Positions 11,378 to 23,755 of a stretch of 64,000 bases of DNA are shown here, piece after piece. Numbering within the stretch: the stretch's first letter is position 1; every line of letters starts with the position of its first letter. A program made the translations under genes and the position numbers. Location: contig NW_019775225.1 of the NCBI RefSeq assembly GCF_001039355.2, forward strand, positions 107,477 through 171,476, read 5' to 3'. The notes under the pieces are model-generated. The model made no database searches. It had not been told where the DNA came from and was given only the letters and a program-made list of their open reading frames with translations. Source of the DNA: Lingula anatina (taxonomy: Eukaryota > Brachiopoda > Lingulata > Lingulida > Lingulidae).

Positions 11378-13301
11378 GGTGGGTGGGTGTTGTTCTCCTA
11401 CAAGGGTAATCTTAAATAGCCTAGAATATTAATAATATGTAAAGTTAAATTTGAAGTCAAATAACCCGACCAAACGCCATTATATAATTCCAAATAACAC
11501 ATCTAAAATACCCAAGGGTATCGTCCCATATGGCATGTAAGATATTTTTCTGCTTTCTTCTTCATATGTAATTTTTCAACTATTAAAATACATTGCCAAA
11601 TATCTGACTTGCAATGGATGGCAAACCTCTCTACATTTTCTACTTGAGTGACTGATGCAATACATGATGAATAACGCAAATAAGCGACAAAAAAGTTACA
11701 CCATAATTATCTTACAAATATACACTTCATTTGCAAGATATGGTTTCAGGGATAACTTAAGCCATCATGATAACGGGCGCTCTCAGAATTTCCCGTCACT
11801 TGTTGCAGAAACATAATGGTCGACATGTGGTCGTAGTAGCAACAATCTTTGGGTTCTCACCATATGCTATGGATCGGTGTGTTTAGAGTGGTCTGTGCAG
11901 ATATCATTATAGTCAAATTTCTAATCTGGACCAACTCCTCGAAGCTTTTCTACAAAAAGGGACAATCTACCTTTCAACAGATTTGAAACGCTCGCTGAGT
12001 GCATGCCGCGCCACCTACATGGGGCTGTTAGACATCTGCTGTTCATGGATATCTTCAAAGGTATTTTTGCTTTTTGAATCACATGTCATGCTAGATATGG
12101 TGTATAAAATAAAAATACAGCTCGTAAAATGGTTTTAAGATGTTCTGTAATCGTATGTCAACAAAAATATGGAATTGGAGATGTGAGGTCCATTTTGATC
12201 ACGATTACGATTACGTCTTACCGCTGTTCCGCTGAGCATGATATATTTCATGATGCATTCGACCAGGCAAGTACAAAATGTTCCCAAATTTGGAAACACA
12301 TCTATTTCAGACGTTTTGTTGGCAAACAATAAACATAAGTGTGAATTTTATAGGCAGCCCTACCACAACCAAACGTCTAGCCTGCATGTATGGTAGGGTT
12401 GAACAGATACCATGAACAGAAGTGTATCTTATTCCATCAAAATAACAAATGCTTACCCGCATTGTATATGTTAAACAGGCGTGGTAGACAAAACGCCTTT
12501 TGTGGCATCGACATGGAAACTAAAGAAAATTTAGATTTCAGAAAAACTTCGTGACTTTTAATCAGCTTCCCATCTTCTTAACTTGAATGTCGGCTTTGTT
12601 TATGTGGATGAGTGTCTGTCCTTGTTTTCAATATACCCTGTACGTAGTTTAATACACATATATTACACCTTCACTTTACCTGCACTTCACCTTCTTTATG
12701 ATAAGTTATCAAGACCGTATTCTTTTATATGAATTAACTGCACCATATGTATTAAAGAAAGGAAACACATTTTGTAATCATTAATGGTAATAATGGACAT
12801 TTTCATTTGGGGTGAAATACGTAATACAATGAGTTGAATTGTTTAACAGAGTCAGCCCCAAGCACAAAGTGAAGTTCGGGTATCAAAATAAATATCATGC
12901 GTGTAATTACCCACGTGAATAACCATAAGGATAGCAACGTATGTACGGAATTTAAATGACGACACCCTTCAGTCAAAGGCTACAGAATATCTCAGTTACC
13001 CATAGGCTGAATCAGCCCAAAAACCGCAACAAGGGCGTAAGCTAACAGACCCATGTGATGTCGACATCTTGCCACATTCTCACTTCATCACCTTATCCTT
13101 TATTGCTCTGCGTCACAGAACCGTGCTGTTACTGCAAGAACATTACGCGGATTTTCGATTTTGAAGTTTTCAACACAGGCGCATCATTAACTTAACTGTG
13201 CCGGTATGTATCATTAAAAACATTGTACTTAAGTAAATTACAGTATTGCACTAATGCATAATCTATAGAAGTTAATGAAACTAGAAAATATTTTGATTTA
13301 C

Positions 13302-13428
13302 CCTACCGTTGCGTCCATGTGGATTTTTCTGAGAAAGTCAATCAGCACAAGATTATGTGAAATGTTAGGCAATAATTTTCACGCCGTGGAGTTGTTATCG
13401 TCTCATGAGGGTCATTAACATAATAAAG
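13302..13428 (-). promoter_or_regulatory. Leader exon and promoter block, SCP-D (proximal copy)
   Basis: Minus strand CTTTATTATGTTAATGACCC (13409-13428) is followed by a leader and a GTAAATC donor (exon end 13302). It closely matches the block at 21.86-21.98 kb upstream of SCP-E, supporting duplication of the whole D/E unit. Confidence 0.55.
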
Positions 13429-13995
13429 GCGTTAGGGGTTAACCCATTGTTTTGATTACACGTCTGAATTTATCAGTGTTAAACTGTAAGTGACAGAGAG
13501 AGAAAAAATCATTATAAAACATTATAATACATTATATTTGAACAGTGGCTTATATAAAATAATATCAAAAGAGAACCGTTACGTTAAATGACTTGATAAA
13601 GTAAAAACACATACTTCCATTGAGGTTATAATTTGGAAGATCACGTGACTAGCGGTAAAAAGTAAATAAAATTTAAGTGATAGTAACTGCTATTAAAGCT
13701 ATTTAGTGAAATATGAAGTGATCTAACTCTTCATTTCTAAACCCAACAAATGAATTTTTCTTATTAAATTTTTGAACTTAGGTTTGTTTATGGCACATTT
13801 TACATACCCTCTACCAGGACCACAGAGTGATTTTTCACTAGATATTAAGAGATATGTCTCTGGTTAAATAGATGGGCTAATCTCTGTACTGTCACTATGT
13901 GCTGAAATCTCAAGGATGAATAGATTCCTGGTGATCGTTTGCATATCTACTCAGGCACAGTCACTTAGCAAGTCCCTGTCAAGTCCCTTTCACAG

Positions 13996-14252
13996 TAAGA
14001 CTGCATTCCCACAGAGTTAGATCGATCCATCTGGGTCGACCTAACTCCCTGGAGGTTCACACTAAATTGCTGTCAGCTCAAGAGGCTTTTAAAAATGACT
14101 GTCACACCTACCGAATCAGCTAGGGTAAAGATGATTACCCCCTAACAGCTTTACTAGGCGTGACAGATATTTAAGCCTGCCAAGTTGACAGCAATTTAGT
14201 GAGACTCCCCAGGGGGATAAATCGATCTACATATCTGTGGGCATAGTCTCTA
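13996..14252. mobile_element. Palindromic MITE, copy 1
   Basis: The left end reads AAGACTGCATTCCCACAG then TTAGATCGATC; the right end reads GATCTACATATCTGTGGGCA then TAGTCTC, an imperfect inverted repeat. Internal motifs CAATTTAG and GCTGTCAGCT / TTGACAGC also pair. Related copies are at 39.63 and 63.23 kb. It carries no coding capacity. Confidence 0.7.
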
Positions 14253-14455
14253 ATCAAATCATCCATATTACCTCTTACCAAAACCTCGGAGGCTGGAGTA
14301 ATTTAGCAGTGATGTCACAACATGTTCCATAATGGTAAACATTACTCGTCACTTAAATGGTCGTGTTAGTATAAAGTGTATATGAAATAGACAAATATAT
14401 GACTACACCTATCCATAATCTATACAAACAGGGAAATTAAAATATTTTGTTTTAC

Positions 14456-14582
14456 CTTATGTTTGTGTCCTCCGGTTTTCTCCCGACACAGTCAATGTAC
14501 ACAAGAATAAGCAAAATGTTGCGCAATGTATATATGGCCTTGGGAGTGGTATCGTCACATGAGGGTCATGAGCATAATAAAG
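14456..14582 (-). promoter_or_regulatory. Second leader/promoter block upstream of SCP-D (no dedicated gene)
   Basis: Minus strand TTTATTATGCTCATGACCC (14563-14581) is followed by a leader ending in a GTAAAAC donor (exon end 14456). No coding SCP exon lies between it and the block at 13.3 kb, so it is an alternative SCP-D promoter or a relic of a lost copy. The adjoining 14.58-14.75 kb resembles the sequence beside the 28.4 kb promoter. Confidence 0.5.
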
Positions 14583-14752
14583 ACAGCAGGTGTCTGTATT
14601 CTATCGTGGTCTGAAGTCACTCACAAGAAACATTCAATAATTCCTGTATCACTGGTGTTAGATGTAGGTATCTTTCATTGTTGGAATGGAACGTTATTTG
14701 AACGAATAAAAAAACCCAATACAAAATGTTTAGACAATGTAAAGTTTGAGCC

Positions 14753-15379
14753 CCTAATATGTTGTGTTTGTTGTGATTGTGTTCGGTGTGTGTCGTGGAT
14801 GTTCGTTTGCCTCCGTGGATGTCACGGGTTTGAAGACCGTGCCCCATAAACCATTTGCACTTGCACCTTAAAGTCAGGCGGACGTTGCAGGCTAGAACAG
14901 TTGAAATAATTGTTCTAGTACTCTTGCAGATGAATGTAATTATATCAAAGCAAGGACCAATCCACGGTTTTTGAAAATTTCATATTTCTAATTTTACGTA
15001 TTTACTAATCTATGGTGTTTTTTGCATTGTTTGTTATATTAAACTCTTATATTTTTCTTCCTCTTTGTTCTGTCTTTCATGTCTATCGTCTTACTTTGTT
15101 TAAATTTTGCTCATGTCATTGTTTAAAATCAATTTGTATATAATATTTGTGCAGATAATTGTATGAGAATAAGCCAGTGTCAAACAGGAGCTATCGTCCT
15201 GTTACAATATATTGGATTTCTCTTCTTCCTTTAGAAAGAACAAGCAGTCTCCATGATTCTGGATGTTAATACGATTGGAAAATGGAAAGTCGATAGAAAT
15301 AAAAATGTTTCAAAGACAAATGTACAAGTGTATAAACTGTTGTCTCTTTATTTAATACACAATATTTTCTAATATTTTT

Positions 15380-15421
<42 letters not shown>

Positions 15422-16572
15422 GCGAAATCCTATCCTCAAGTGATTACTTTTAACTCAACGGCAGTGTTACCGGCGCACCTATCACAACCGGAGCTGCGTG
15501 GTTATAATCTTAAACCTTGAGGAATTCAACCAGCGGATACATTCCTTCTTGACAACACAGGCTAATATCTTGGAAACACGCTCCTTGTTTTCTTGAACTT
15601 TTATTGAACCAACAATAGTTAAACACGTTCTGATACAGTATCAAAGGGAAATAAGGAAGAAATAAATACACAAAATAAAAATTGAAATGGACTTATTCTG
15701 ATCTTGTTACTTGAGAAATAAGGCCACATGCTTTACATTTCTTTACACGACAAACTCACTTATATAATGACTGCATGTTAAAATATCAACGCATTAATAA
15801 CTGATTACCAAGCTTAAAAGAACAATGATAGCTGCAGAAAATACGCTATAATAAACATAGGCTAGCAACTCATTAGAACTTCTCTAGCCTCTTGAATTTG
15901 TGACAGTTTACATGAACTTTCGGCCTCTTATATCGTCTTGTACATACGTACCGGTACATATTCACGATTGAAAAGGCAACTAATACACTGATGGTGCAGG
16001 AAAGGGAGAATAAACTAACAATACTTAATTGCGCAAAAACGTATTGAATGGGTTTTTACGACCACTATACTGCAGATAGTTACAAATATTGCATCAAAGC
16101 TCTCCGAACAAAAGGCATCATTTTATAGCTAAAAACCACCAATCTTGCTGAACATACAAACCTAGCTGCCAAAAACCTTTATACCAGGTGAATATATTTG
16201 TGTGCGACCACTTTAATGAAAATAAGGAAAAAAATATTTATAATAAATAAATAAAGATAAAATAAATTAAAAAAAAAACATCAAAACTATCCAGAACAAA
16301 AGACACGGAGGAAGCCTCTTATTTCTGAAGTCTGTCTTTCGTAATTGAAAAAGATGGCTTTGTTTTTAAAATAGCATATTTTGATTTCAGACAGCAAAGA
16401 TGATCAGTTACTTTCTATTATTGTTTATTGCCAAGAGTTACATGCAGTTATAGCGCAATTAGAGGATAGGAGAGGCAATTAAGACGCTTTGGGTTTTTTA
16501 TTGCGTGTGTGATGACCTTATTGGAAAATGGACAAATGGAACGTCCAAGGTAAATGCGACCGAGCTCTTTTT
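14753..16572. other. Intergenic repeat-rich stretch
   Basis: No gene recognised. Contains an (ATT)n tract at about 15383-15420 and a dispersed repeat at about 15575-15725 also present near 35148-35305 (shared AACAATAGTTAAACACG and CTGATCTTGTTACTT). A short segment near 15450 (CGGCAGTGTTACCGG) recurs near 24320. Confidence 0.55.
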
Positions 16573-17312
16573 GATTTTTTTTAGTACGTTCAAAGCTTGA
16601 GTTTAATTTTGTATCTTCGGATCACATCACAAAAGAATAATTTGATAAAAGTAAAAATGGCGCAGCGATTTGCCACAGGACATATTCTGGGTAAGCAAAT
16701 GAATAATAAAGGCATACTGATTGCTTTAAACATGCTGCCTTAATCTTATAGAATATATAGTTTTTAGACGTTGCCTTCCTGCATACCTGTAGTTGTTTAA
16801 TTGGCAGGGCTGACCTTGATGATACGAAGTATTTATATTTCAGAGATAGAAGGGGAGATCAGTTTATTATCCATATATAGTGCCAATGTCTGTAGAACCA
16901 AAACGTTTTGTCAGTCTTATTTTAATCGTGCTGTTCCCATGTGGAACGCCTTTCCCATTTGCACACGCTCAGGGGTTAGCAGATCAATGTTTAGACGGTC
17001 CGGCAGAGAGCACTATGGTGTTCTTCTGGCGGAGCGCTTTGACCCCGAGAACGTTTGCACTTGGGTGGGTCGTATACTTAGCAAACTGCCGTTTTTAGTA
17101 CCAATGTAGAGTTTTTAAATATTTATATATATATATATATTTTTTTTTGGGGGGGGGGGTGCTCATTCATAGGTCTTTCACCCTTTAGGCAAATCCTTTT
17201 GGGTAAAATTTTATTTTGCATTATTTTCAGTGATGTCGTATTATTATTTGTCAGTTGTTTTAATTATGCTCTTTTAAGTTCTTGTATATAATTTTGTACT
17301 CAATAAAGTCTT
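16573..17312 (+). mobile_element. Degenerate 3' fragment of the same CR1/Jockey-like retroelement
   Basis: Homologous to 4617-5358 (TTAGTACGTTCAAAGC at the 5' break) and in the same orientation, with frameshifts and stops. The recognisable peptide FNRAVPMWNAFPICTRSG corresponds to the intact copy. It ends with a CAATAAAGTC 3' terminus, an AT tract and a poly-G run inside. 5'-truncated, inactive. Confidence 0.8.
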
Positions 17313-17881
17313 TCAAATCGAAATACTTCCGGCGCCGATTATCAGCATAGGGATAAATGAAATGGCCCTTAAGAGATACCGGGACATTTTTACGCATTAT
17401 TATTATTATACGTGTTATGAACGTGTTAAAAACGCCATAGCTAATCGTCCATTTTTATGACAAGTCTAAATTCACTTTTCAATGATCATAAAATCGTTGG
17501 TTAGATGTGACATTAGTGCCAGATAAAAATATTAATTAAATGGATTATTAAAGCAGAAGTATTTACAGAAAAAAACAGGGATTTCAAAAGCTAACTCTAA
17601 CAATCGGTAAGTCTGTCTGTTCGCCAGTTTGCGTCCTCCTGTCTGTTTGTCTGACTGCATGCCTGTCTATGAATCCGACATTATGTTCGTGTAACCGGTT
17701 AACTCAAGCAGCAATTGCAGCAATTTTTATTAACAATCAAAATCTGATAAAACATGATTGTTACATGTTTAAAAATCTATTTCATTTGTAAAGTGAAGAG
17801 TTTTTTTTTCTATGACTAGTAAAACACATACCCATATCCGCGCTTTATGTAGCCCGTTGCAACAAAATGGTAGACGTGAAA

Positions 17882-18856
17882 TTACTGTATTTTCCCGTAA
17901 AAATCCGCCCCCTCTCCACTGTTGTCTATCACCCAGGCTAACTCCTTTATTATCATTTCACTTTTGCTTATAGCGCCGTCACTGTTGGCATCTGCCTCAG
18001 AAAAAAGAACCGAGGAAAATGGGGCGCGAAATATCTTCAGAAAATTAGCATACTCTGTCTCGTTCAGATAGTCATTCCCATCTGCGTCCACCAGCTCGAA
18101 AAACGTAAGCGGCCAATTGACTTCCATGACCAAATGTTGCATATCAACCATTTTCGCTCTGGTTTTAGCCTCGGTTGAAATAAAGTCATCTGCTGAAATA
18201 CTTTCTAAGTTTTCTGCATTCATAAAACTGTTCCACCATTTGTCCCAAATTTCCTTCGAGAACGCCTTTATTTCTTCCTCCTTCTCGGCGGACTTCGTTA
18301 TTGCGCCTACTCTTGCTGCCGTCATATTAACGAATTCGTCTTCATCCATCTTTCCATCTCCGTTAACATCCATGCGGTTAATGAACGCTGCCCATTTCTT
18401 TGCCCACATATCAAGCGACGGATTTTCATCGTTAGAAAGCTAAAATGAGCAAAAACAATGTGTCAGAACTTTTTTGGCATGGTAACTTATTTGGTAAAAT
18501 TAAATGTGGGTTTATCTACTGGACTCACACTACTGGAATAAACAAAATCAAAAGAAGATTTTCCGTTTGTGTACAAACAAAAAATGGCATACCTCCTTCG
18601 ATTTGATATCATAATTACCCTGCCAAATTCTATCAAATTGTAAGAAGGTTTACATACAGTGACATTACAATGTATCTGACAGCATCAACATCATTTATGT
18701 CATGTATGTACAGGTACTTAAACAAGATGTATTTAATGTCACTATAAAATAACATTATATGGTGATCGATACCTTTTCACCTCGTATAGCTAGAGTGGAA
18801 ACTCCATCACTCATCAACGTGGCAGAAAAACATATTGTCAATAGACTGAAGAGCAT
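17882..18856 (-). CDS. SCP-E: secreted SCP-like EF-hand protein
   Basis: Coding exons complement(18773..18856), 28 codons, and complement(17882..18439), phase 0, about 213 aa. Signal peptide MLFSLLTICFSATLMSDG followed by LAIRGEK and a GTAT donor. The second exon starts LSNDENPSLDMWAKKW after TTTTAG. Loops 1, 3 and 4 are DVNGDGKMDEDE, DADGNDYLNETE and DANSDGAISKSE; loop 2 (NAENLESISADD) is non-canonical. It ends FYGKIQ. The sequon NMT is present. Strongly similar to SCP-D in exons, intron and upstream sequence, so the pair arose by duplication of a unit of several kb. Predicted secreted calcium-binding protein with three active sites. Confidence 0.88.
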
Positions 18857-19019
18857 GATGGGTGGGTGTTGTTCTCCTGAAAGCGTCATCTGAAAGAGCC
18901 TGGAATAGTAATAACATTTAAAGTTACATATGAAGTCAAAATTTGCCATTTAACCAGGCCAAACACCATCATATAATTTTAATAGCTCAGCTAAAATACT
19001 ACATGGGTAACTACAGGCA

Positions 19020-21857
19020 TCATTATGGCAACGGGCGCTCTCAGAGTTGCTGTCTTTTGTTGCAAAACATAATGGCCTGAGATCGTAACAACGATCTTTG
19101 GATCCTCACAATAAGCTATGGAGCCACCCGGGATATTGAAAGTGCTCATTCCAGAGCATAATCAACCTTCTAATAATCTGTACCAACCCCGCGAAGCTCA
19201 ATTGTCTACAAGAATATCCCTCTAAGTAGATTTGTAATCCTTGCTGAATGTATGACGCGCGTTATCTCAACTTCAGAACATTTGCTGCCTCATTGGAATC
19301 CAAAGTGGAACATCATGGTTTAAGGATGCTTGTGTAATATGGTAATTGACAGCCACGAGGGAATGAGGAGCGAGGAGTGTTTTATAGACGAACTTATTTT
19401 ATTGACATGCTCTAATGATAGTCATACAACTTCGTGTAACATAATGTACAGGTAAACAGAGGGAAGGCCGCTGAAGATTGCATGAGGTAAAGATAGATAT
19501 GGAACGAGAGCGGCCCCGGGAACCAACTAGAAAGAAGTTAGTAAATAACATGAAAAATTATAACGGTTCTGTACTTACTACCTCACGTAACAGCAAAAGA
19601 TAAACAACAGCCTCGTCACGCTTGTTCTATATTTTTATTATTACTTTATTAATTAATTAATTTTTTGAATGGATATTTCCGCCGGGATTTTTGCTTTTTG
19701 GGCCACATGACATGTAAAATATGGTGTATAGGATTAAAAAAAAGTTTCAAGCTGTTGTGTAATGATTTGTTAACAAAAACATGGAATTGAAGCTCTGATA
19801 ACTATTTTCATCACGTTAACGTCTCACCGTCCTTCTGCTGTTATATTTTACATGATGTTTTCGACCAAGCAAGTACAAAATGTTCCCAAATTTCGATGCA
19901 GAAAAAGGAAACCTGGGAATCCATGTTATTCAATAATTCGATATTATTGTTTCGCACATCTCTTCCAGACGTTTTGTTGATAAGTGATAAATAAATAAAA
20001 TAAACATCAGTGCGATTTTTACAGGCAGCTCTTCCATAATCAAACGTCTAACCTGTATGCATGGTGGGTTTGAACAGACACCATTGACAGAAGTGGGCCC
20101 TACCCCACGAAAACAACAAATGCTTACCCTGATTGTATAGGTCAAACAGGTGTGGTAAACAAAACACCTTTTTGTGTCATCGACATGGAAACTAAAGGGA
20201 AAGTAATTAGATATCAAAATAGCTTTGTGACCTTGAAACACGTTCCCATCTTCTCGACTAGAATATGGGCCTTATTTATGTGGCTGAGTGTCTGGTCTTG
20301 TTTTCAATATACCCTGTACGTATTTTAATTTACATATAATATGCATCCATTATACCTACACTTCACCTATGTTTACCCCGGTCTATTGAGTCACTTTTTT
20401 AAGAAACTGGTCTTTAAAATATTCAGACGTTATTCCTTTATATGGGTCAACTGCACAATATGTATTGAACAAGCTATAGAAACGACATGGTCATTCTTGC
20501 AATATGTTTTGCAATAATATATATTCTGCAATCACTAATGGTAGTAATGAAGGTTTTCGTTTGGGGTGAAATACGTGATACAGCCAGTAGAATTGTTTGA
20601 CCGCCAGCCTTATCGGGGTCATCCCCAAGTACAAAGTGATCGAGATATCATAATAAATTTCATGCGTGTAATTACCCATATGAATAACGATGAGGATAGC
20701 GATGTTTGCACGGGACTTGAATGACAACACTCTTCAGTCACACCCCAAAACTGCGCATGTAACGTGAGGACATGGGGGAGGGGGGCAAAGGCCTTTTAAA
20801 TGCAGGCTTTGACATATGAAGCATTTTCAGAAGGCTTCAGATAATATCGCAGTAACTCAGCCAAAAAATATTAGGGAAGTTAGGTAACAGACCAATGTCA
20901 TGTGGACCTCTTGCCACAGTCTTAGTTCATCATCTTATCTTTGATTTCTCTACATCACAGAACCGTGCTGTCACTGCCAGAACACTATACGGATCTCTCA
21001 CAATTGAAAAAAAACACACCCCATTAATGACCAAAGTGTTTAAAGAGAAAACACTAACTTCAGTAAGTCAAGTGTTACTTATGGCATCATGTTATTGATT
21101 TGCTAGGAATGCCTTACACCAAAGAAATACCATACAAGTATGATATGACACAGATGGAACAGACACACGTATGGGGGCAGAAAGCACCACCAGGCTCGTA
21201 GGCAGGGGGGTTAGGGGGTTCGAAAGATCCTCCCCTTTTGCTGGGGAAGGGTCCGCTCTGGGTAAAACTCGTCTACGGATTCATTGAAATCAGTCTCCAA
21301 AGCGATGGACTGGATACGCCAACCTCCGGATCCCCTCATATATGACCAATGTAACTCATCTTTCTTCTAACCAAGTCATCCTCCCATGTTTCGGTCATTC
21401 CTGTTCTTATTTATCCTCATTTACAAAGCGTTAATTAAATGTAAAGAGCAGGATATGTACGATATAATAAAGCGTTGGTTGACAGTTACATTATTTTCAC
21501 GTTCATATTGGTGTTGAACATTTAACTTTAGTAACATATCCTTCCCTAGGTGTTCCCTTACTTCTTCTGAGTTTTATGCGCATCTAACATACGTTTTTCT
21601 GTTATTCTTCGGCCCAGTGTTAAAATTATACAACCATAATATACTGTATTTTAAATAGACACACGTGGTGGTTTCATTATGTATCCTAGCCGTCCAATTT
21701 GAAGTTTTCAACATAAACGCATCATTTACTGGTAACTGTGCTAATAGGATATATATATATATGAAATAAACACAAAAATATGTATATTATGGTATTGCCA
21801 TAATGCATAATGCATAATCTATAGAAGCTTATGAAGCAAGAAAATGTTTCGGTTTAC
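19020..21857. other. SCP-E leader intron; diverged duplicate of the SCP-D upstream region
   Basis: 19020-19320 matches 11760-12060 and 19690-20240 matches 12060-12550 (for example AAATGTTCCCAAATTT). Between them lies a block that in the D unit is found at 9.96-10.17 kb. A G-rich segment near 21190-21250 resembles the end of an unclassified repeat. No coding gene supported. Confidence 0.55.
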
Positions 21858-21984
21858 CCTAACAGTACGTCCTTGTGCGTTCTTCAGAGAATGTTGATCA
21901 CCGCAAGATTATATGAAATGTTAGGCAATAATTTTAGCGCCGTGAAGTTGTTACCGTCGCATGAGGGTCATTAACATAATAAAG
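21858..21984 (-). promoter_or_regulatory. Leader exon and promoter block of SCP-E
   Basis: Minus strand CTTTATTATGTTAATGACCC (21965-21984), then ATGCGACGGTAAC, a leader and a GTAAACC donor (exon end 21858). Nearly the same as the SCP-D block at 13.3-13.4 kb. It is about 3 kb from the signal exon. Confidence 0.55.
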
Positions 21985-22407
21985 TAGACATTACATTTGA
22001 GCAAAAACTGAATGCAAGTCTATTTTTATACAGCGTGTAGTCATTGTTCAAAAGTGTAAGTCTACCATATCACAAAGTGTAAGTCTACCATATCACACTA
22101 CTGTATATACTATTCATGTCGATTCCAGGTACATTTAAGCTATCTAGCTGATTAAAGCTGTTTAGAAGTTGATCATAGTTTTTAAAATGATAATTACAGC
22201 AGCATTTTATAACCTTGATGGAAAGGTAATGTTAAGATTCTACTCCGGTATGAAATGAATACAAAATATCAAATATTGTTTAATGTGTTTATTGGGCTGA
22301 ATTTTTCTTTTAATACAAAGAATGTAAATATCTTGTTTTTTTTCTCTTGATCACCTGTACACACTTAAATAGTGTTAAATGTTAATTAAGACCATGCGGT
22401 AGGCACG

Positions 22408-23327
22408 TTATTGCAGTGTTTTCCCATAGAAATCCACCCCCTCCATACTGTTGTCCATTATAAAGGATAACTGCTTTACAACCATTTCACTTTTACTTAA
22501 AGCACCGTCATTGTTGGTGTCTAATTCAGAGAAAACATCCGGGGAATACGGAGTGCGAAAGATCTTGAGAAAATTGGCGTGTTCTGTTTTGTTGAGAGAC
22601 TCATTCCCATCTGCATCCACCAACTCAAAGAAGGTAAGCGTCCATTTCATTTCCACGTCTAGGTTGTTCATGTCAACCATTTTCTTTCTGGTTTTGCCTT
22701 CGGTTAGGATGAAGTCGTCCGCAGAAATGCTTTCTAGGTTAACATCATTCATTAAAATTTTCCACCATTTGTCCCATGCATCCTGCAAATAGGCTTTTAT
22801 TTTTTCCTCTTTCTCGATGGAACTCGTTATTGCTCCTACTCTCGCTGCCGTCTCATTAACATATTCGTATTCATCCATCTTTCCATTTCTATCTACGTCC
22901 ATATGGTCAATGAATGTTGCCCATTTGATTGCCCAAATATCACGTGACGCATCGATATCGTCAGATACCTATAGAGGAACCAAAGTGCCATATAGAATTT
23001 TCTTAAATGAAGTCACTACTGATTATACTGATTACATGCCGAAAAGTGATATCATTTCAAGACGTTTCAATTGCATGAAATCATTCAAATTTTTCATCAG
23101 TCTAAATTTCTAAATAAATTGACATTGCATGTTTTGATGTATTTTAAATTCTATGTCAAATTCTGCCACACTTGAAATACTTATTAAATAACAAAGTAGA
23201 AAACTTAAAAGGTCACAATGTCGGTAATACTTCATACCTTTTTTTCTCGTATAACCAATGTGGACCTACTTCCACTGATCATTGTGGTAGCAAGACATAT
23301 TGTCAATAGATCTAAACTGAAAAACAT
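22408..23327 (-). CDS. SCP-F: secreted SCP-like EF-hand protein
   Basis: Coding exons complement(23238..23327), 30 codons, donor GTATG, and complement(22408..22968), phase 0, about 216 aa. The signal peptide MFFSLDLLTICLATTMISG is followed by LVIREKK. The second exon starts VSDDIDASRDIWAIKW after TATAG. Loop 1 is DVDRNGKMDEYE (Asn at position 5), loop 3 DADGNESLNKTE, loop 4 DTNNDGALSKSE; loop 2 is degenerate. The sequon after loop 1 is NET instead of NMT, so the glycosylation site is kept by a different sequence. Ends FYGKTLQ. The acceptor of the 5' UTR part of exon 1 reads CTTTTAG. Intron of 269 bp. Confidence 0.87.
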
Positions 23328-23626
23328 ACTGATTGATGTGGTTCTTTAACGGCTGTAATCTTCTCGGAGCTAAAAGATAATACTAATGGTTTAAAGACAA
23401 AACGCATTTTCCAGTCGTAAAATATATCAATGTCATTGTTTTACTTCACGAAAACCAACGCATCATTAAGAGAATTAAGGCAATTCGCGCAGGTTTTAAT
23501 GCTTCTCTAATAATAATCTTAAAATGAAGACCAATTATAGGCTCCAGCGAATAAAAAAGCATACGTAAATCATACCCCCTTATATTACACCTTATCTAAA
23601 GCAGTTAAATGCCCAGAATAACTCAC

Positions 23627-23755
23627 CATACGGCTCCAACTCTTGCTCCGTATTCTTCCAACAACGGTGGTCTACTCAAAGATAAATGAAATTCATTTTT
23701 TTTGTCATGTAAGTGTTTCCATGTCATGAGGGTACTCTTAATTACCATAATAATG
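23627..23755 (-). promoter_or_regulatory. Leader exon and promoter block of SCP-F
   Basis: Minus strand CATTATTATGGTAATTAAGA, then GTACCCTCATGACATGG, a leader and a GTGAGTT donor (exon end 23627). A 5-base insertion splits the usual AATGACCC core. Confidence 0.5.
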
